A stretch of 64,000 bases of DNA from Pseudorhodobacter sp. PARRP1 (GCA_002256245.1 NKIU01000002.1:62001-126000); one strand, 5' to 3'; numbered from the stretch's first letter, positions 36,334 through 45,716 are shown. Translations and numbers: made by a program. The notes: generated from the sequence alone by a model not told the origin.

Positions 36334-36463
36334 ATCTTTCTTAATTTCACCTCGTTAAGCCATTGATTCAAAACATATTAAAAAGGTCCCGAGTTGGGAC
36401 CACAACAAACCCCTTCCCAAACCCTGCGGAAAACCTACGTTTGCAATGACAAGGAGAGCCGCC

Positions 36464-36868
36464 ATGCAAATCGTCACCCTCTACATCCTGACCGCGATGA
36501 TCTTCCTGATCCTCGACGCGGTCATGCTGAGCCTGCACATGCAGCCGCTGTTCCGCCGCCATCTTGGCGACCAGTTGCTGACCGACATCCGCTACCTGCC
36601 CGCCGCCGCCTTCTACGCCGCCTATGTCGCGGGCCTGCTGTATCTGATCTCGGTCCCCGGCCTGAAAGACGACACTCCGGTATTCCTGCCCGCTGCAATT
36701 CTGGGCGCGATGGCTTACGGCACCTATGAATTCACCAGCTACGCGATTATGAAAGCATGGTCCCCCGAGATGGTCGCAACCGACGTGATCTGGGGCACTT
36801 TGCTGACGGCGTTCTCGGCATGGGGCGGCGTTTACCTGACCAAGATGATCTTCAAAGGCCTGCAATGA
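36464..36868 (+). CDS. DUF2177 family membrane protein
   Basis: A 134-residue protein with four predicted helices, matching DUF2177 in the N-terminal TLYILTAMIFLILDAVMLSLHMQPLFRRHLGDQL and in GTYEFTSYAIMKAWS with the following ATDVIWGTLLTAFSAWGGVYL. Residues Asp20 and the DVIWG segment are typical of the family. No function is established. AAGGAGAG precedes the ATG. It overlaps the next gene by 4 bp, so the two are cotranscribed. Confidence 0.8.
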   Translation: MQIVTLYILTAMIFLILDAVMLSLHMQPLFRRHLGDQLLTDIRYLPAAAFYAAYVAGLLYLISVPGLKDDTPVFLPAAILGAMAYGTYEFTSYAIMKAWSPEMVATDVIWGTLLTAFSAWGGVYLTKMIFKGLQ

Positions 36869-37188
36869 TCCTTTTCGGCATATCCACCTGCGACACCTGC
36901 AAGAAAGCCCTGAAAGCGCTGGAATCTGCGGGCAAATCCGTAACCTTCCGCGACGTGCGCGCGCAGCCGTTGTCCGAGGCCGAAATTGACCGCATCGTGC
37001 AGGAATTCGGCGACCGCGCGGTGAACAAGCAGTCCACCACCTATCGCGGCTTCGGTGATTTCCTGAAAGCCTCGGAACCCGAGGCGCAGATCGCCGCCCA
37101 ACCCGCGGTGATGAAACGCCCGGTGATCGAGTCGGGTGGCAAGTTCTACCTTGGCTGGGATGACGCGGTGCAGGCAGCCCTGTTGTAA
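36865..37188 (+). CDS. ArsC/Spx-family thioredoxin-fold protein
   Basis: A 107-residue protein with the ArsC-family N-terminus ILFGISTCDTCKKALKALE (Cys9 and Cys12). The later KRPVIESGGKFYLGWD corresponds to the conserved substrate-side RP loop of the arsenate reductase fold. It resembles the YffB/ArsC-like branch; arsenate reduction is not supported by any adjacent ars genes. A terminator follows 3 bp after the stop. Confidence 0.82.
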   Translation: MILFGISTCDTCKKALKALESAGKSVTFRDVRAQPLSEAEIDRIVQEFGDRAVNKQSTTYRGFGDFLKASEPEAQIAAQPAVMKRPVIESGGKFYLGWDDAVQAALL

Positions 37189-37191
37189 GAA

Positions 37192-37215
37192 AAGCGGCCC
37201 CCGCAAGGGCCGCTT
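37192..37215. terminator. Bidirectional terminator between ArsC-like and cold shock genes
   Basis: AAGCGGCCC (37193-37201 region) pairs with GGGCCGCTT around CCGCAA, with A-rich sequence on the left and TTCAAAG on the right. It lies between two convergent genes and can serve both. Confidence 0.8.
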
Positions 37216-37222
37216 TCAAAGC

Positions 37223-37429
37223 TTAAAGCAAGCGCAGATCGCCTGCGGATTCCTTGCCGTCACGACCAGATTGCAGCTCGAAGCCGATCTTCTGGTTGTC
37301 ATTCAGGCCTTTCAACCCGGCGCGCTCGACTGCCGAGATGTGAACGAAGATATCTTTCCCACCATCATCGGGCGCGATAAAGCCGTAGCCCTTTGTGCTG
37401 TTGAACCATTTTACGGTGCCGGTCGGCAT
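37223..37429 (-). CDS. Cold shock protein (CspA family)
   Basis: A 68-residue single cold-shock domain. The RNA-binding motifs RNP1 (KGYGFIAP) and RNP2 (DIFVHISA) are intact. It starts MPTGTVKWFNSTKGYGF. It binds single-stranded RNA or DNA as an RNA chaperone. GGAGAGACGG lies upstream of the ATG. Whether it is cold-induced cannot be read from the about 110-bp upstream gap. Confidence 0.93.
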   Translation of the reverse strand: MPTGTVKWFNSTKGYGFIAPDDGGKDIFVHISAVERAGLKGLNDNQKIGFELQSGRDGKESAGDLRLL

Positions 37430-37578
37430 GCCGTCTCTCCTATCTCAACCCCCCCCGAGGCGATATTACCGCGGGCCGTGCAATCCAGGTCTTCCGGGCC
37501 AAGCAGGCGTTCAGAAAGTCTGTCGTCACTGCTGAAATCATGCCAAACCTTAGGCGAAAATCAAGCACGGAGATTCGG

Positions 37579-37935
37579 GTGAGAAATGCTGCACTGACTT
37601 TGGGCCTGATTGGCGGCGTTTTGGCCATGATTGTTGGGTTTTTTGGCTATGGATATACCGAGTTGATCGAAAAACACGGCGCGATTGGCGAGTTGGGCCA
37701 GCAGGTTGACCATCCGCTGATGATCAAGATCGCAAGCTTTCTGGCCCCGATCCTTGCGATTGCAGGGGCTGCAATGGCGCGGTCGCAGAATATTCCGGCG
37801 GGTATCCTGATGCTGGCGGCGGCTTTGGGGATTTTCGTGGCTTTTGGTTTTGGCGTCTTCACCATGTTCCCGATTGCCATGTGCGGGCTTGGGGGCGTGC
37901 TGGCACTGGCCGCGCGCCAACCTGATACCCACTGA
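37579..37935 (+). CDS. Small membrane protein of unknown function
   Basis: A 118-residue protein if the GTG at 37579 (GGAG nearby) is the start; the ATG at 37540 would add 13 residues. Four hydrophobic segments: LTLGLIGGVLAMIVGFFGYGY, a central IKIASFLAPILAIAGAAMA, ILMLAAALGIFVAFGFGVFTM and MCGLGGVLALAA. The pattern resembles DUF4064-type membrane proteins found in Rhodobacteraceae. Function unknown. Confidence 0.65.
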   Translation: MRNAALTLGLIGGVLAMIVGFFGYGYTELIEKHGAIGELGQQVDHPLMIKIASFLAPILAIAGAAMARSQNIPAGILMLAAALGIFVAFGFGVFTMFPIAMCGLGGVLALAARQPDTH

Positions 37936-37993
37936 AACAGGTGCCGCCTCGGGTGGCATCGAGCCACCACTCGGCGGCGCTGCCGGGGATGGG

Positions 37994-38077
37994 TTTCATC
38001 TTGGCCTAAATACTCCCGCCGGAGGCTTCTGCGGCAGCCGCGGAGCCTCCGGCGGGAGTATTTGGGCCAATGTGAAA
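37994..38077. repeat. Dispersed intergenic repeat, copy 7 (two heads in inverted orientation)
   Basis: The head TTTCATC-N7-AAATACTCC reads inward from the left (from 37994). A second head TTTCACATTGGCCC then AAATACTCC reads inward from the right on the minus strand (to 38077). The 25-bp arms 38003-38027 and 38044-38068 pair with one mismatch. It sits between convergent genes and probably terminates both. Confidence 0.8.
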
Positions 38078-38087
38078 TGGCGTGCGG

Positions 38088-40034
38088 TCAGTGCCCGGCT
38101 GGGGGCAGGGCGGCAAAGCCGAATTCCGCCAAGGCTTGATCGAGGCTGATGGTTTCAGTGCGGGTGTCGCCCAAGCGGCGGACGGAAACGGTGCGGTCTT
38201 CGACCTCTTTCATGCCGATGGCGAGGATCACTGGCACTTTGCCGACCGAGTGTTCGCGCACCTTGTAGTTGATCTTCTCATTACGGGTGTCGGCTTCGGC
38301 CCGCACGCCTGCGCGGATCAGGGCGTTGGTGATCTCGTGCACGAAGGGGTCGGCATCGGACACGATGGAGGCCACCACCACCTGACGCGGGGCCAGCCAG
38401 AACGGCAGTTTACCGGCGTAGTTTTCGATCAGGATGCCGATGAAGCGTTCGAAAGACCCAAGGATGGCGCGGTGCAGCATATAGGGGCGGTGTTTCGCGC
38501 CATCCTCGCCGACATATTCCGCATCCAGCCGGTTCGGCAGGTTGGGGTCAACCTGGAAGGTGCCACATTGCCATTCGCGGCCAATCGCATCGGTCAGTTT
38601 GAAATCCAGCTTCGGGCCGTAGAACGCGCCATCGCCGGGGTTGATCTCATAGGGCAGGCCGAGGTTTTCGATGGCGCTGGTCAAAGCGCCTTCGACCTTG
38701 TCCCATGTCTCATCCGAGCCGATGCGGACATCGGGGCGGGTCGAGAGTTTGATGTCGAATTTATCAAAGCCGAGGTCTTTATAGACCGACGACAGCAGCG
38801 CGATGAAGCTCGCGCATTCGGATTCGATCTGGTCTTCGGTGCAGAAGATATGCGCATCGTCCTGCGTGAAGCCGCGCACCCGCATCAGCCCGTGCATCGA
38901 GCCCGAGGATTCGTAGCGGTGGCACGAGCCGAATTCGGCCAGACGCAACGGCAGGTCGCGGTAGGATTTCAGGCCCTGGTTGAAGATCTGCACATGGCAG
39001 GGGCAGTTCATCGGCTTCAGCGCGTTGATGCGCTTTTCTTTCGCGCCCTCTTCGTCGACCTCAACGATGAACATGTTCTCGCGGTAGGCCTCCCAGTGAC
39101 CGGATTTCTCCCACAGCACGCGGTCAACCACTTGCGGTGTCTTGATTTCCTTATAGCCCGCCGCCTTTTGGCGCCCGCGCATATAGTCTTCCAACTGGCG
39201 GTAAACCGTCCAGCCATGCGGATGCCAGAACACCATGCCGGGGGCTTCGTCCTGGATATGGAACAGGTCCATCTCGCGGCCGAGCTTGCGGTGGTCGCGC
39301 TTGGCGGCCTCCTCCAGCATCGTCATATGGGCTTTCAGGTCGTCGCGGTTCTTGAACGCGAGGCCATAGATGCGCTGCAACATCGGGCGGCTGGCATCGC
39401 CCAGCCAATAGGCCCCGGCCACATGTGTCAGCTTGAAGGCGTCGGCGGGCACTTGCCCTGTGTGCTGGAAATGCGGGCCGCGGCAGAAATCCTGCCAAGG
39501 CCCATGCCAATACATCCGCAGATCTTCGCCTTCGGGGATGCGGTTGATCAGTTCAACCTTGAACGGCTCGTTCTTGTCTTCGTAGAATTTGATCGCGCGG
39601 GCGCGGTCCCAGACCTCCGTGCGCACCGGATCGCGGGCGTTGATGATCTGCTTCATCTTCGCCTCAATCGCACCAAGGTCTTCGGGGGTGAAGGGTTCTG
39701 CGCGGTCGAAATCGTAAAACCAGCCGTAATCGCGCACCGGGCCAATGGTGACTTTCACATCCGGCCAGATTTCCTGCACCGCGCGCGCCATGATATGGGC
39801 GGCATCGTGGCGGATCAGCTCCAGCGCCTGCGCGTCATCGGCCAACGTGTGGATGGCGATGCTGGCGTCGCCATGGATCGGCCATTGCAGATCGTAATGC
39901 GCGCCGTTCACCGTGGCGCTGATCGCCTTTTTGGCCAAGCTGGTCGAGATGCTTGCCGCCACTTCGCCAGCGGTGATGCCAGCGGCGAAATCGCGCTTGT
40001 TGCCATCGGGGAAAGTCAGGGAAATCTGGGACAT
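38088..40034 (-). CDS. thrS: Threonyl-tRNA synthetase
   Basis: A 648-residue class II synthetase charging tRNA-Thr. Domain order: TGS-type N-terminal domain ([16 protein letters not shown]), editing domain with the HxxxH motif ([11 protein letters not shown]), catalytic core with [10 protein letters not shown] (zinc Cys) and motif 2 [26 protein letters not shown], and the C-terminal anticodon-binding domain ([12 protein letters not shown]). Start at the ATG ending at 40034 with GAGGAGGAC upstream. Full length. No T-box or other leader control was recognised. Confidence 0.97.
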   Translation of the reverse strand: MSQISLTFPDGNKRDFAAGITAGEVAASISTSLAKKAISATVNGAHYDLQWPIHGDASIAIHTLADDAQALELIRHDAAHIMARAVQEIWPDVKVTIGPVRDYGWFYDFDRAEPFTPEDLGAIEAKMKQIINARDPVRTEVWDRARAIKFYEDKNEPFKVELINRIPEGEDLRMYWHGPWQDFCRGPHFQHTGQVPADAFKLTHVAGAYWLGDASRPMLQRIYGLAFKNRDDLKAHMTMLEEAAKRDHRKLGREMDLFHIQDEAPGMVFWHPHGWTVYRQLEDYMRGRQKAAGYKEIKTPQVVDRVLWEKSGHWEAYRENMFIVEVDEEGAKEKRINALKPMNCPCHVQIFNQGLKSYRDLPLRLAEFGSCHRYESSGSMHGLMRVRGFTQDDAHIFCTEDQIESECASFIALLSSVYKDLGFDKFDIKLSTRPDVRIGSDETWDKVEGALTSAIENLGLPYEINPGDGAFYGPKLDFKLTDAIGREWQCGTFQVDPNLPNRLDAEYVGEDGAKHRPYMLHRAILGSFERFIGILIENYAGKLPFWLAPRQVVVASIVSDADPFVHEITNALIRAGVRAEADTRNEKINYKVREHSVGKVPVILAIGMKEVEDRTVSVRRLGDTRTETISLDQALAEFGFAALPPAGH

Positions 40035-40159
40035 GTCGTCCTCCTCGTCGTTTTGGCGCCTACGAAACGCCCGGTTGCGGGTTATGTAGGCGGGGTTTTG
40101 CCGATGCCGCGTGGTGTTGTCAACCACAGCCCGCTATGGTGGTGAAAAAGGGGGGCCGC

Positions 40160-40915
40160 ATGACCGAACCGCATCAGTTGACCACAGGCCAAGGCCGCCG
40201 GATTGCTTACCATTTCACACCGGGGCAGGGGCCTTGCGTGGTGTTTCTGGGCGGCTTCAAGTCGGATATGACGGGCACCAAGGCGGTGTATTTGCAGGAT
40301 TGGGCGCTTGCGCAGGGGCGCAGCTTTCTGCGTTTGGACTACTCCGGCCATGGCGCATCATCGGGCGATTTTCTGGACGGTGCGATTGGCGATTGGTTCG
40401 AGGATGCCTTGGCGGTGATTTCGGCGGTCACGTCGGGGCCGCTGGTGCTGGTCGGCTCCTCGATGGGGGGGTGGATTTCGCTGCTGGTGGCGCGCGCCAT
40501 TCCGCAGCGCATCGTGGGGCTGGTGGGCATTGCGGCGGCACCCGATTTCACCGAAGACAGCATGTGGGCAGAGTTCACGCCCGCCCAACGCACTGAAATC
40601 ATGGACAAAGGCCAGATCGGCCTGCCATCCGAATACGCCGACAGCCCCTATATCATCACCCGCCGTCTGATCGAGGAGGGGCGCAATCGGCTGGTTTTGC
40701 GCACTCCCTTGGCGTTGAACTTCCCCACCCGACTGCTGCAAGGCACCGCTGATATAGACGTGCCGCCATCGGTCGCCCTGCGCCTGCTGGATCACGCCAC
40801 CGGCCCAGACATAAGCCTGACCTTGGTGAAAGGCGCCGATCACCGCTTTTCCACCCCCGCTTGCCTTGCCCTGATCGCGCAGGCCATCGCTGACGTGTTG
40901 AAGGCCACACGCTGA
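40160..40915 (+). CDS. Alpha/beta hydrolase
   Basis: A 251-residue serine hydrolase. The nucleophile elbow is GSSMGG (Ser101), the acid lies in LLQGTADIDVPP and His in GADHRFS. The oxyanion region is FLGGFKSDMTGTKA. Overall similarity is to ABHD10-like esterases, but the substrate is unknown. The stop codon shares a base with the next gene's start (TGATG), so the two hydrolases are translated together. Confidence 0.82.
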   Translation: MTEPHQLTTGQGRRIAYHFTPGQGPCVVFLGGFKSDMTGTKAVYLQDWALAQGRSFLRLDYSGHGASSGDFLDGAIGDWFEDALAVISAVTSGPLVLVGSSMGGWISLLVARAIPQRIVGLVGIAAAPDFTEDSMWAEFTPAQRTEIMDKGQIGLPSEYADSPYIITRRLIEEGRNRLVLRTPLALNFPTRLLQGTADIDVPPSVALRLLDHATGPDISLTLVKGADHRFSTPACLALIAQAIADVLKATR

Positions 40916-41631
40916 TGCCGCATCGCGAGCCCCTTGTGCTGATCCCCGGCCTGATGGCCGATGCGCGGCTTTTTCTGCCGCAGATCGTGCAATTGGGGGC
41001 CGACCGTGCCATGCAGGTGGCGCTGCCCACCAAGGGCGAGACGGTCGAGCAGATGTCCGAGGCCATCCTGCCCGGCCTGCCCGAGAAATTTGCCCTGCTG
41101 GGCCACGGCCTTGGCGGCGATATCGCGCTTGATCTGATCCGCCGCATCCCCGACCGTGTAACCCGCGTGATTCTGATGGCGACCGACCCTTTGGCCGAGC
41201 CGCCGCAGACCGCCGCCGCCCGCGAATCCCGCATTGTGGCGGCAAAATCGGGCCGCTTGGCCGAGGCGATGCGGCAGGAAATTCCGGCCTCTGCCATCGT
41301 GGATGCCCCGTGGCGCGATGAAATCATGGCGCTGGTGCAGGATATGGCGATGGGCTTGGGCGAGGGCGTGTTCCTGCGCCAATCGCGCGCGCTGCAACGC
41401 CGCCCCGATCAGCAGAAAACCATGCGCCGCGTCAAACTGCCGGTTCTGGTGATCGCAGGCGAGGCGGACACTCTGGTGCCGATGCGCCGGCAGGAATTTA
41501 CTGCCAATCTGATGCCCTATGGCAAATTGCTGGTGATCGAGGCCGCAGGCCATCTGGCAAGCCTAGAGCAGCCCGAGGCGGTGTCGCGCGCCATCGCGCA
41601 GTTTCTGGCCGGGCCGATGATGCTGCGCTAA
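40915..41631 (+). CDS. Alpha/beta hydrolase-fold protein lacking the catalytic serine
   Basis: A 238-residue alpha/beta hydrolase fold. The nucleophile elbow reads GHGLGG, with Gly65 (GGC codon) where the catalytic Ser should be. The acid (GEADTLVP) and His (AAGHLASLEQP) positions are kept. It is therefore probably catalytically dead or uses another mechanism; a base-calling error cannot be excluded. Coupled to the intact hydrolase just upstream, which hints at a heteromeric or regulatory partnership. Confidence 0.75.
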   Translation: MPHREPLVLIPGLMADARLFLPQIVQLGADRAMQVALPTKGETVEQMSEAILPGLPEKFALLGHGLGGDIALDLIRRIPDRVTRVILMATDPLAEPPQTAAARESRIVAAKSGRLAEAMRQEIPASAIVDAPWRDEIMALVQDMAMGLGEGVFLRQSRALQRRPDQQKTMRRVKLPVLVIAGEADTLVPMRRQEFTANLMPYGKLLVIEAAGHLASLEQPEAVSRAIAQFLAGPMMLR

Positions 41632-41750
41632 CCCGTTACCATCCGCTCAACCGGCAGCCTGTTCTGCGCCGTGCCTCTCCACAGCGCCAAATCCGTGGAG
41701 TTTTCTATGGATGGTATGGGCGGATTTGAAAATCACAACCCATAGACATC

Positions 41751-41846
41751 TGTCCCCGCGGGGACAAAATCATACCCCGCCGCGTCCCCGCGGGGACACC
41801 CTGAAAGCCCGCACGAAAGACGCTCTCTGTCCCCGCGGGGACAGAG
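41751..41846. repeat. Cluster of three GTCCCCGCGGGGAC palindromes
   Basis: Exact 14-bp palindromes at 41752-41765, 41784-41797 and 41829-41842. The outer two extend to perfect palindromes 41751-41766 (16 bp) and 41825-41846 (22 bp). They occupy the 289-bp gap between the hydrolase pair and phaZ. A fourth copy is at 47.98 kb. Confidence 0.85.
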
Positions 41847-41920
41847 ACGCTACGGCCAATCAGATATACTTTTGAACGCATCGCAGGCCCTGCAATCGCC
41901 ACAGGGTCACGCCAAACCGC

Positions 41921-43195
41921 TTAGCCTTGCGCCTTGACCGATGCCAGTTTCGCCACCTTCGCCGCACCGGAATTGGCGTCGATGAATGACAACACCAGCG
42001 GGCGGATGTTCAACCGCCAGCTTTTGCCCGCGAAGATGCCGTAGTGGCCAGCCCCCGGCTCTAGGTGCTGCGCCTTTTTGGCGTCGGGCAGGCCCGTCAG
42101 CATCCCAAGTGCTGCGACGCATTGGCCGGGGGCAGAAATGTCGTCATTCTCGCCCTCGACCGTCATCACCGCCACGCGTGTGATCGCCCCGATATCCACC
42201 TTTTTGCCCGCAACCACGAATTCATTCTTCGCAATCTCGCGGTTCTTGAAGATCCGCTCGACCGTCGAAAGATAGAACTCGGCGGTCATGTCCATCACCG
42301 CCAGATATTCGTCGTAGAACCGGTTATGCGCGTCGTGATCCGAAGCCTCACCCTGCGCCACCCGCATGATCTGATCGCTGAACGCCTTGGAATGCCGCTC
42401 GGCGTTCATCGACATGAAGCTTTGCAACTGCAACAGCCCCGGATAAACCAACCGCCCGACGCCCTTGTATTTGAAGCCGACGCGCTGAATGGCGATTTGC
42501 TCCAACTGGCCCATGGTGATCCGGCGGCCAAAATCGGTCACATCCGTCGCTGCCGCATCGGGGTCAATCGGCCCGCCGATCAGCGTCAAGGATCGCGGCT
42601 GCGCATCGGGGTCTTCACCCGCCAGATAGGCCGTGGCGGCCAAGGTCAAGGGCGCAGGCTGGCACACCGCGATCACATGGGTATCAGGCCCAAGCGCGCG
42701 CATGAACTCCACCAGATACAGCGTGTAATCTTCGATATCGAACTTGCCAGCCGATACCGGAATATCGCGGGCATTGTGCCAATCGGTGATGAACACATCC
42801 GCATCCGGCAACAGGCTGGCCACGGTGGATCGCAGCAGCGTCGCATAATGCCCCGACATCGGCGCCACCAGCAGCACCTTGCGGGCCATCGGCGCACGCC
42901 TGCGCACCGAAAACTGCATCAGGCTGCCGAAAGGACGCTCCACCACCGGCACCACATCAACCAGATGGTCCTGCGCCTCTGGCCCCGGAATAGACCGGAT
43001 GCCCCAATCGGGTTTGGTCACCATGCGGCCAAAGCTGCGCTCGGTCACCTCACCCCAGGCTGCCATCACTTGCAGCATCGGGTTCATCGTCATGGAAAAC
43101 GCCGGATAAGACGCCATGGCGCGCGCGGTGGCACCCATCCACTCATTCGTGTTACGAATGCTTTCCATAAGGTCGTAGGTCGCCATATACTTCAT
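41921..43195 (-). CDS. phaZ: Intracellular polyhydroxyalkanoate depolymerase
   Basis: A 424-residue enzyme that degrades stored polyhydroxybutyrate granules. The family's cysteine nucleophile is in AVCQPAP (Cys178), acid in VEGENDDISAPGQC, and His in GAGHYGIFAGKSWR. It begins MKYMATYDLMESIRNTNEW; the ATG ending at 43195 was used, and Met4 is an alternative. Divergent from phaC, so storage and mobilisation genes share a control region. Confidence 0.92.
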   Translation of the reverse strand: MKYMATYDLMESIRNTNEWMGATARAMASYPAFSMTMNPMLQVMAAWGEVTERSFGRMVTKPDWGIRSIPGPEAQDHLVDVVPVVERPFGSLMQFSVRRRAPMARKVLLVAPMSGHYATLLRSTVASLLPDADVFITDWHNARDIPVSAGKFDIEDYTLYLVEFMRALGPDTHVIAVCQPAPLTLAATAYLAGEDPDAQPRSLTLIGGPIDPDAAATDVTDFGRRITMGQLEQIAIQRVGFKYKGVGRLVYPGLLQLQSFMSMNAERHSKAFSDQIMRVAQGEASDHDAHNRFYDEYLAVMDMTAEFYLSTVERIFKNREIAKNEFVVAGKKVDIGAITRVAVMTVEGENDDISAPGQCVAALGMLTGLPDAKKAQHLEPGAGHYGIFAGKSWRLNIRPLVLSFIDANSGAAKVAKLASVKAQG

Positions 43196-43265
43196 CACGA
43201 CTCCTTGCGGGGAGAGGGCCCCGGCCCAAACTCTGCCGGGCCCCTTGGGAGGGGGCGGCGTCATG

Positions 43266-43276
43266 CTGCACAGCAG
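43266..43276. promoter_or_regulatory. Candidate PhaR operator upstream of phaC
   Basis: CTGCACAGCAG matches CTGC-N3-GCAG exactly. It lies 25 bp upstream of the phaC start in the phaZ-phaC divergent gap. CTGC-N3/4-GCAG is the site described for PhaR of Paracoccus and Rhodobacter. Confidence 0.6.
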
Positions 43277-43300
43277 AAAGAATAGGGGCGAAAGATTAAC

Positions 43301-45106
43301 ATGACAACCGAAGACACTGCTGCGGGTGCAAAATTAGAGAAGATGACCGCTAATCTTGCCAAAATAGAAGCATTGTCAGCGCGTCTTATGGCGGCCATGG
43401 CGACGAAAAAAGCCTCGGACCCCGGTGTGCAGGGGCCAGGGCAGGAAATTTACCTGAAGGCGGCGGCCGCCTATCTGGCCGGCATGATGCAGAATCCTGC
43501 CAAGGTGCTGGAACATCAGATCGCCTATTGGGGCAAGACGATGAAGCATTATGTCGAGGCGCAGCAGGCCTTGGCGAGCGGCGAGTTGAAGGCCCCCGCC
43601 GACACCGGCCCAGCCGATCGGCGGTTCTCGAACCCGCTCTGGGATACCCATCCGGCGTTCAACTACCTTAAACAGCAATATCTGTTCAACGCCGAGGCCG
43701 TGCAGAACGCCGTCGGCGATATGGAATCCATCGACGCGGGCGACAAAAAGCGCATCGAGTATTTCACCAAGCAGATCATCGACATGCTGTCGCCCACCAA
43801 CTTTCTGGGCACCAACCCCGACGCTTTGGAAAAGGCCGTGGCGACCGATGGCGAAAGCCTTGTGCGCGGGCTTGAAAACCTTGTGGCGGATATTGAGGCC
43901 AACAACGGCGAGTTGGCGGTGACCTTGGCGGATCGTGAGGCGTTCGTCTTGGGCGAGAACATCGCCACCACGCCGGGATCAGTGGTGTTTCGCAACCGCA
44001 TGTTGGAACTGATCCAATACACGCCCAGCACCGAGACTGTTTTTCAAACCCCGCTGCTGATCTTCCCGCCGTGGATCAACAAATACTATGTGATGGACCT
44101 TAAACCGCAGAACAGCCTGATCAAATGGATCGTCGATCAGGGCTTCACGCTGTTCGTGGTCAGTTGGGTCAACCCGGACGCGTCCTATGCCGATGTCGGG
44201 ATGGATGACTACATCCGCGAAGGCTATCTCACCGCGATGGCCGAGGTGCGCCGGATCACCGATCAAAAGCAGATCAACGCGGTGGGCTACTGCATCGCTG
44301 GCACCACTTTGTCGCTGACCCTGTCGCATCTGCACCGGGCGGGGGATACGTCGGTCAAATCGGCGACGTTTTTCACCATGCTGACCGATTTTTCCGATCC
44401 CGGTGAAGTCGGCGTGTTCCTCGACAACGATTTCGTCGATGGGATCGAGCGCCAAAGCAACGCCGATGGCATGCTGTCGAAAACCTTCATGAGCCGGACG
44501 TTCAGCTACCTGCGCTCGAATGATCTGATCTACGGCCCGGCGATCAAAAGCTACATGATGGGCGAGGCCCCGCCCGCGTTTGACCTTTTGTATTGGAACG
44601 GCGACGGCACCAATCTGCCCTGCAAGATGGCGATCGAATATCTGCGTGGGCTTTGTCAGGATGATGGTCTGGCGCAGGGGACGTATAAGGTGTTTGGCCA
44701 CAACGTCAGCCTGAAGGATATCCAAATCCCGGTCTGTGCCATTGCGTGCGAGACCGACCACATCGCGCATTGGCGCGGCAGCTTCAACGGCTTCAAGCAA
44801 ATGGGCTCGGCGGACAAGACCTTCATCGTCTCGCAGTCCGGCCATATCGCGGGCATCATCAATCCGCCGTCGAAAGGCAAATACGGGCACTACACAAATG
44901 CGGGGCCGGTTGCGGGTGCGCCCGATGATTGGATGGCCAGCGCCACCTTTAACCAGGGCAGTTGGTGGCCGCGCTGGAGCGCCTGGCTTGCGGCGCAATC
45001 GGGGGGGCAAATTCCTGCGCGTATCCCCGGTGATTCGGTGCGCCCCGTGCTGTGTGCCGCACCCGGAACCTATGTAACAAAGGCCCCCGGCTCGCCAATG
45101 GGTTGA
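43301..45106 (+). CDS. phaC: Class I polyhydroxyalkanoate synthase
   Basis: A 601-residue PHA polymerase that links hydroxyacyl-CoA units into polyester. The lipase-like box GYCIAG contains the catalytic Cys331, with Asp486 (ACETDHIAHW) and His515 (SQSGHIAGI). The length and the absence of a PhaE or PhaR-subunit partner indicate class I. The N-terminal about 110 residues form the usual variable domain. The phasin gene is downstream. Confidence 0.95.
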   Translation: MTTEDTAAGAKLEKMTANLAKIEALSARLMAAMATKKASDPGVQGPGQEIYLKAAAAYLAGMMQNPAKVLEHQIAYWGKTMKHYVEAQQALASGELKAPADTGPADRRFSNPLWDTHPAFNYLKQQYLFNAEAVQNAVGDMESIDAGDKKRIEYFTKQIIDMLSPTNFLGTNPDALEKAVATDGESLVRGLENLVADIEANNGELAVTLADREAFVLGENIATTPGSVVFRNRMLELIQYTPSTETVFQTPLLIFPPWINKYYVMDLKPQNSLIKWIVDQGFTLFVVSWVNPDASYADVGMDDYIREGYLTAMAEVRRITDQKQINAVGYCIAGTTLSLTLSHLHRAGDTSVKSATFFTMLTDFSDPGEVGVFLDNDFVDGIERQSNADGMLSKTFMSRTFSYLRSNDLIYGPAIKSYMMGEAPPAFDLLYWNGDGTNLPCKMAIEYLRGLCQDDGLAQGTYKVFGHNVSLKDIQIPVCAIACETDHIAHWRGSFNGFKQMGSADKTFIVSQSGHIAGIINPPSKGKYGHYTNAGPVAGAPDDWMASATFNQGSWWPRWSAWLAAQSGGQIPARIPGDSVRPVLCAAPGTYVTKAPGSPMG

Positions 45107-45161
45107 GTTTGCACGGCTTTCGGTAAGCTCGCCCTGCGCTGGCCCTGCGACACTGTCATTG

Positions 45162-45200
45162 CTGCGTTGCAGAAAATTCACTTGCAATGCTGCACCGCAG
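45162..45200. promoter_or_regulatory. Two candidate PhaR operators upstream of phaP
   Basis: CTGCGTTGCAG (45162-45172) and CTGCACCGCAG (45190-45200) both match CTGC-N3-GCAG exactly, 28 bp apart centre to centre. They lie 60-100 bp upstream of the phaP start, where PhaR represses the phasin gene in related bacteria. Confidence 0.8.
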
Positions 45201-45260
45201 CAATTATATCTGGCTCATCGAAAAGCGGGTTTGTTTCCCGCAGACCTGTAGGAGCCTCAA

Positions 45261-45716
45261 ATGACCAATGCGAATGATTTCACCAAAGTCATGCAAGACA
45301 TGATGGCCAAGTTCCCGGTTGACGCTTCGGCGTTCCAGAACGCATTCAAAACCCAAGCCGCATTCGGCGAGAAACTGTCGAAAGTGGCGCTGGAAGCTGC
45401 TGAAAAATCGACCGAAATCTCTTCCAAATGGGCAAAAGAGACCATCGCCAAGCTGTCGGGCGCTGCAAAGGCCAAGGCCGAGCCGGCTGACTACACCAAG
45501 TCGATGACCGATTTTGCTTCGGCTGCGGCGGAAATGGCTTCGGAAAACATGGCGGCTTTCGCTGAAGTTGCGAAAAAAGTGCAGATGGAAACCGTCGAGC
45601 TGCTGCTTGCCGCTGGCAAAGACGTGTCGGCTGAAGCTTCGGCTGTGGTGAAAAAAGCCACCGACGAAGTGACCGCTGCAACCAAGAAAGCCACCGCAGC
45701 CACCGCTGCGAAGTAA
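45261..45716 (+). CDS. phaP: Phasin (PHA granule-associated protein)
   Basis: A 151-residue amphipathic, helical, Ala/Lys-rich protein. It coats PHA granules. The low-complexity C-terminal tail VVKKATDEVTAATKKATAAT is typical. TAGGAGCC precedes the ATG. Two PhaR-type operators upstream and a strong terminator downstream indicate an independent transcript, expected to be induced as PHA granules titrate PhaR. Confidence 0.9.
   Translation: MTNANDFTKVMQDMMAKFPVDASAFQNAFKTQAAFGEKLSKVALEAAEKSTEISSKWAKETIAKLSGAAKAKAEPADYTKSMTDFASAAAEMASENMAAFAEVAKKVQMETVELLLAAGKDVSAEASAVVKKATDEVTAATKKATAATAAK

Noticed and set aside
36865-37188. Arsenate detoxification gene
   Set aside because: ArsC fold only; no arsR, arsB or acr3 neighbours, and it is coupled to a DUF2177 gene.
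38082-40145. 687-residue plus-strand frame opposite thrS
   Set aside because: Antisense shadow of thrS; no start signal or domain.
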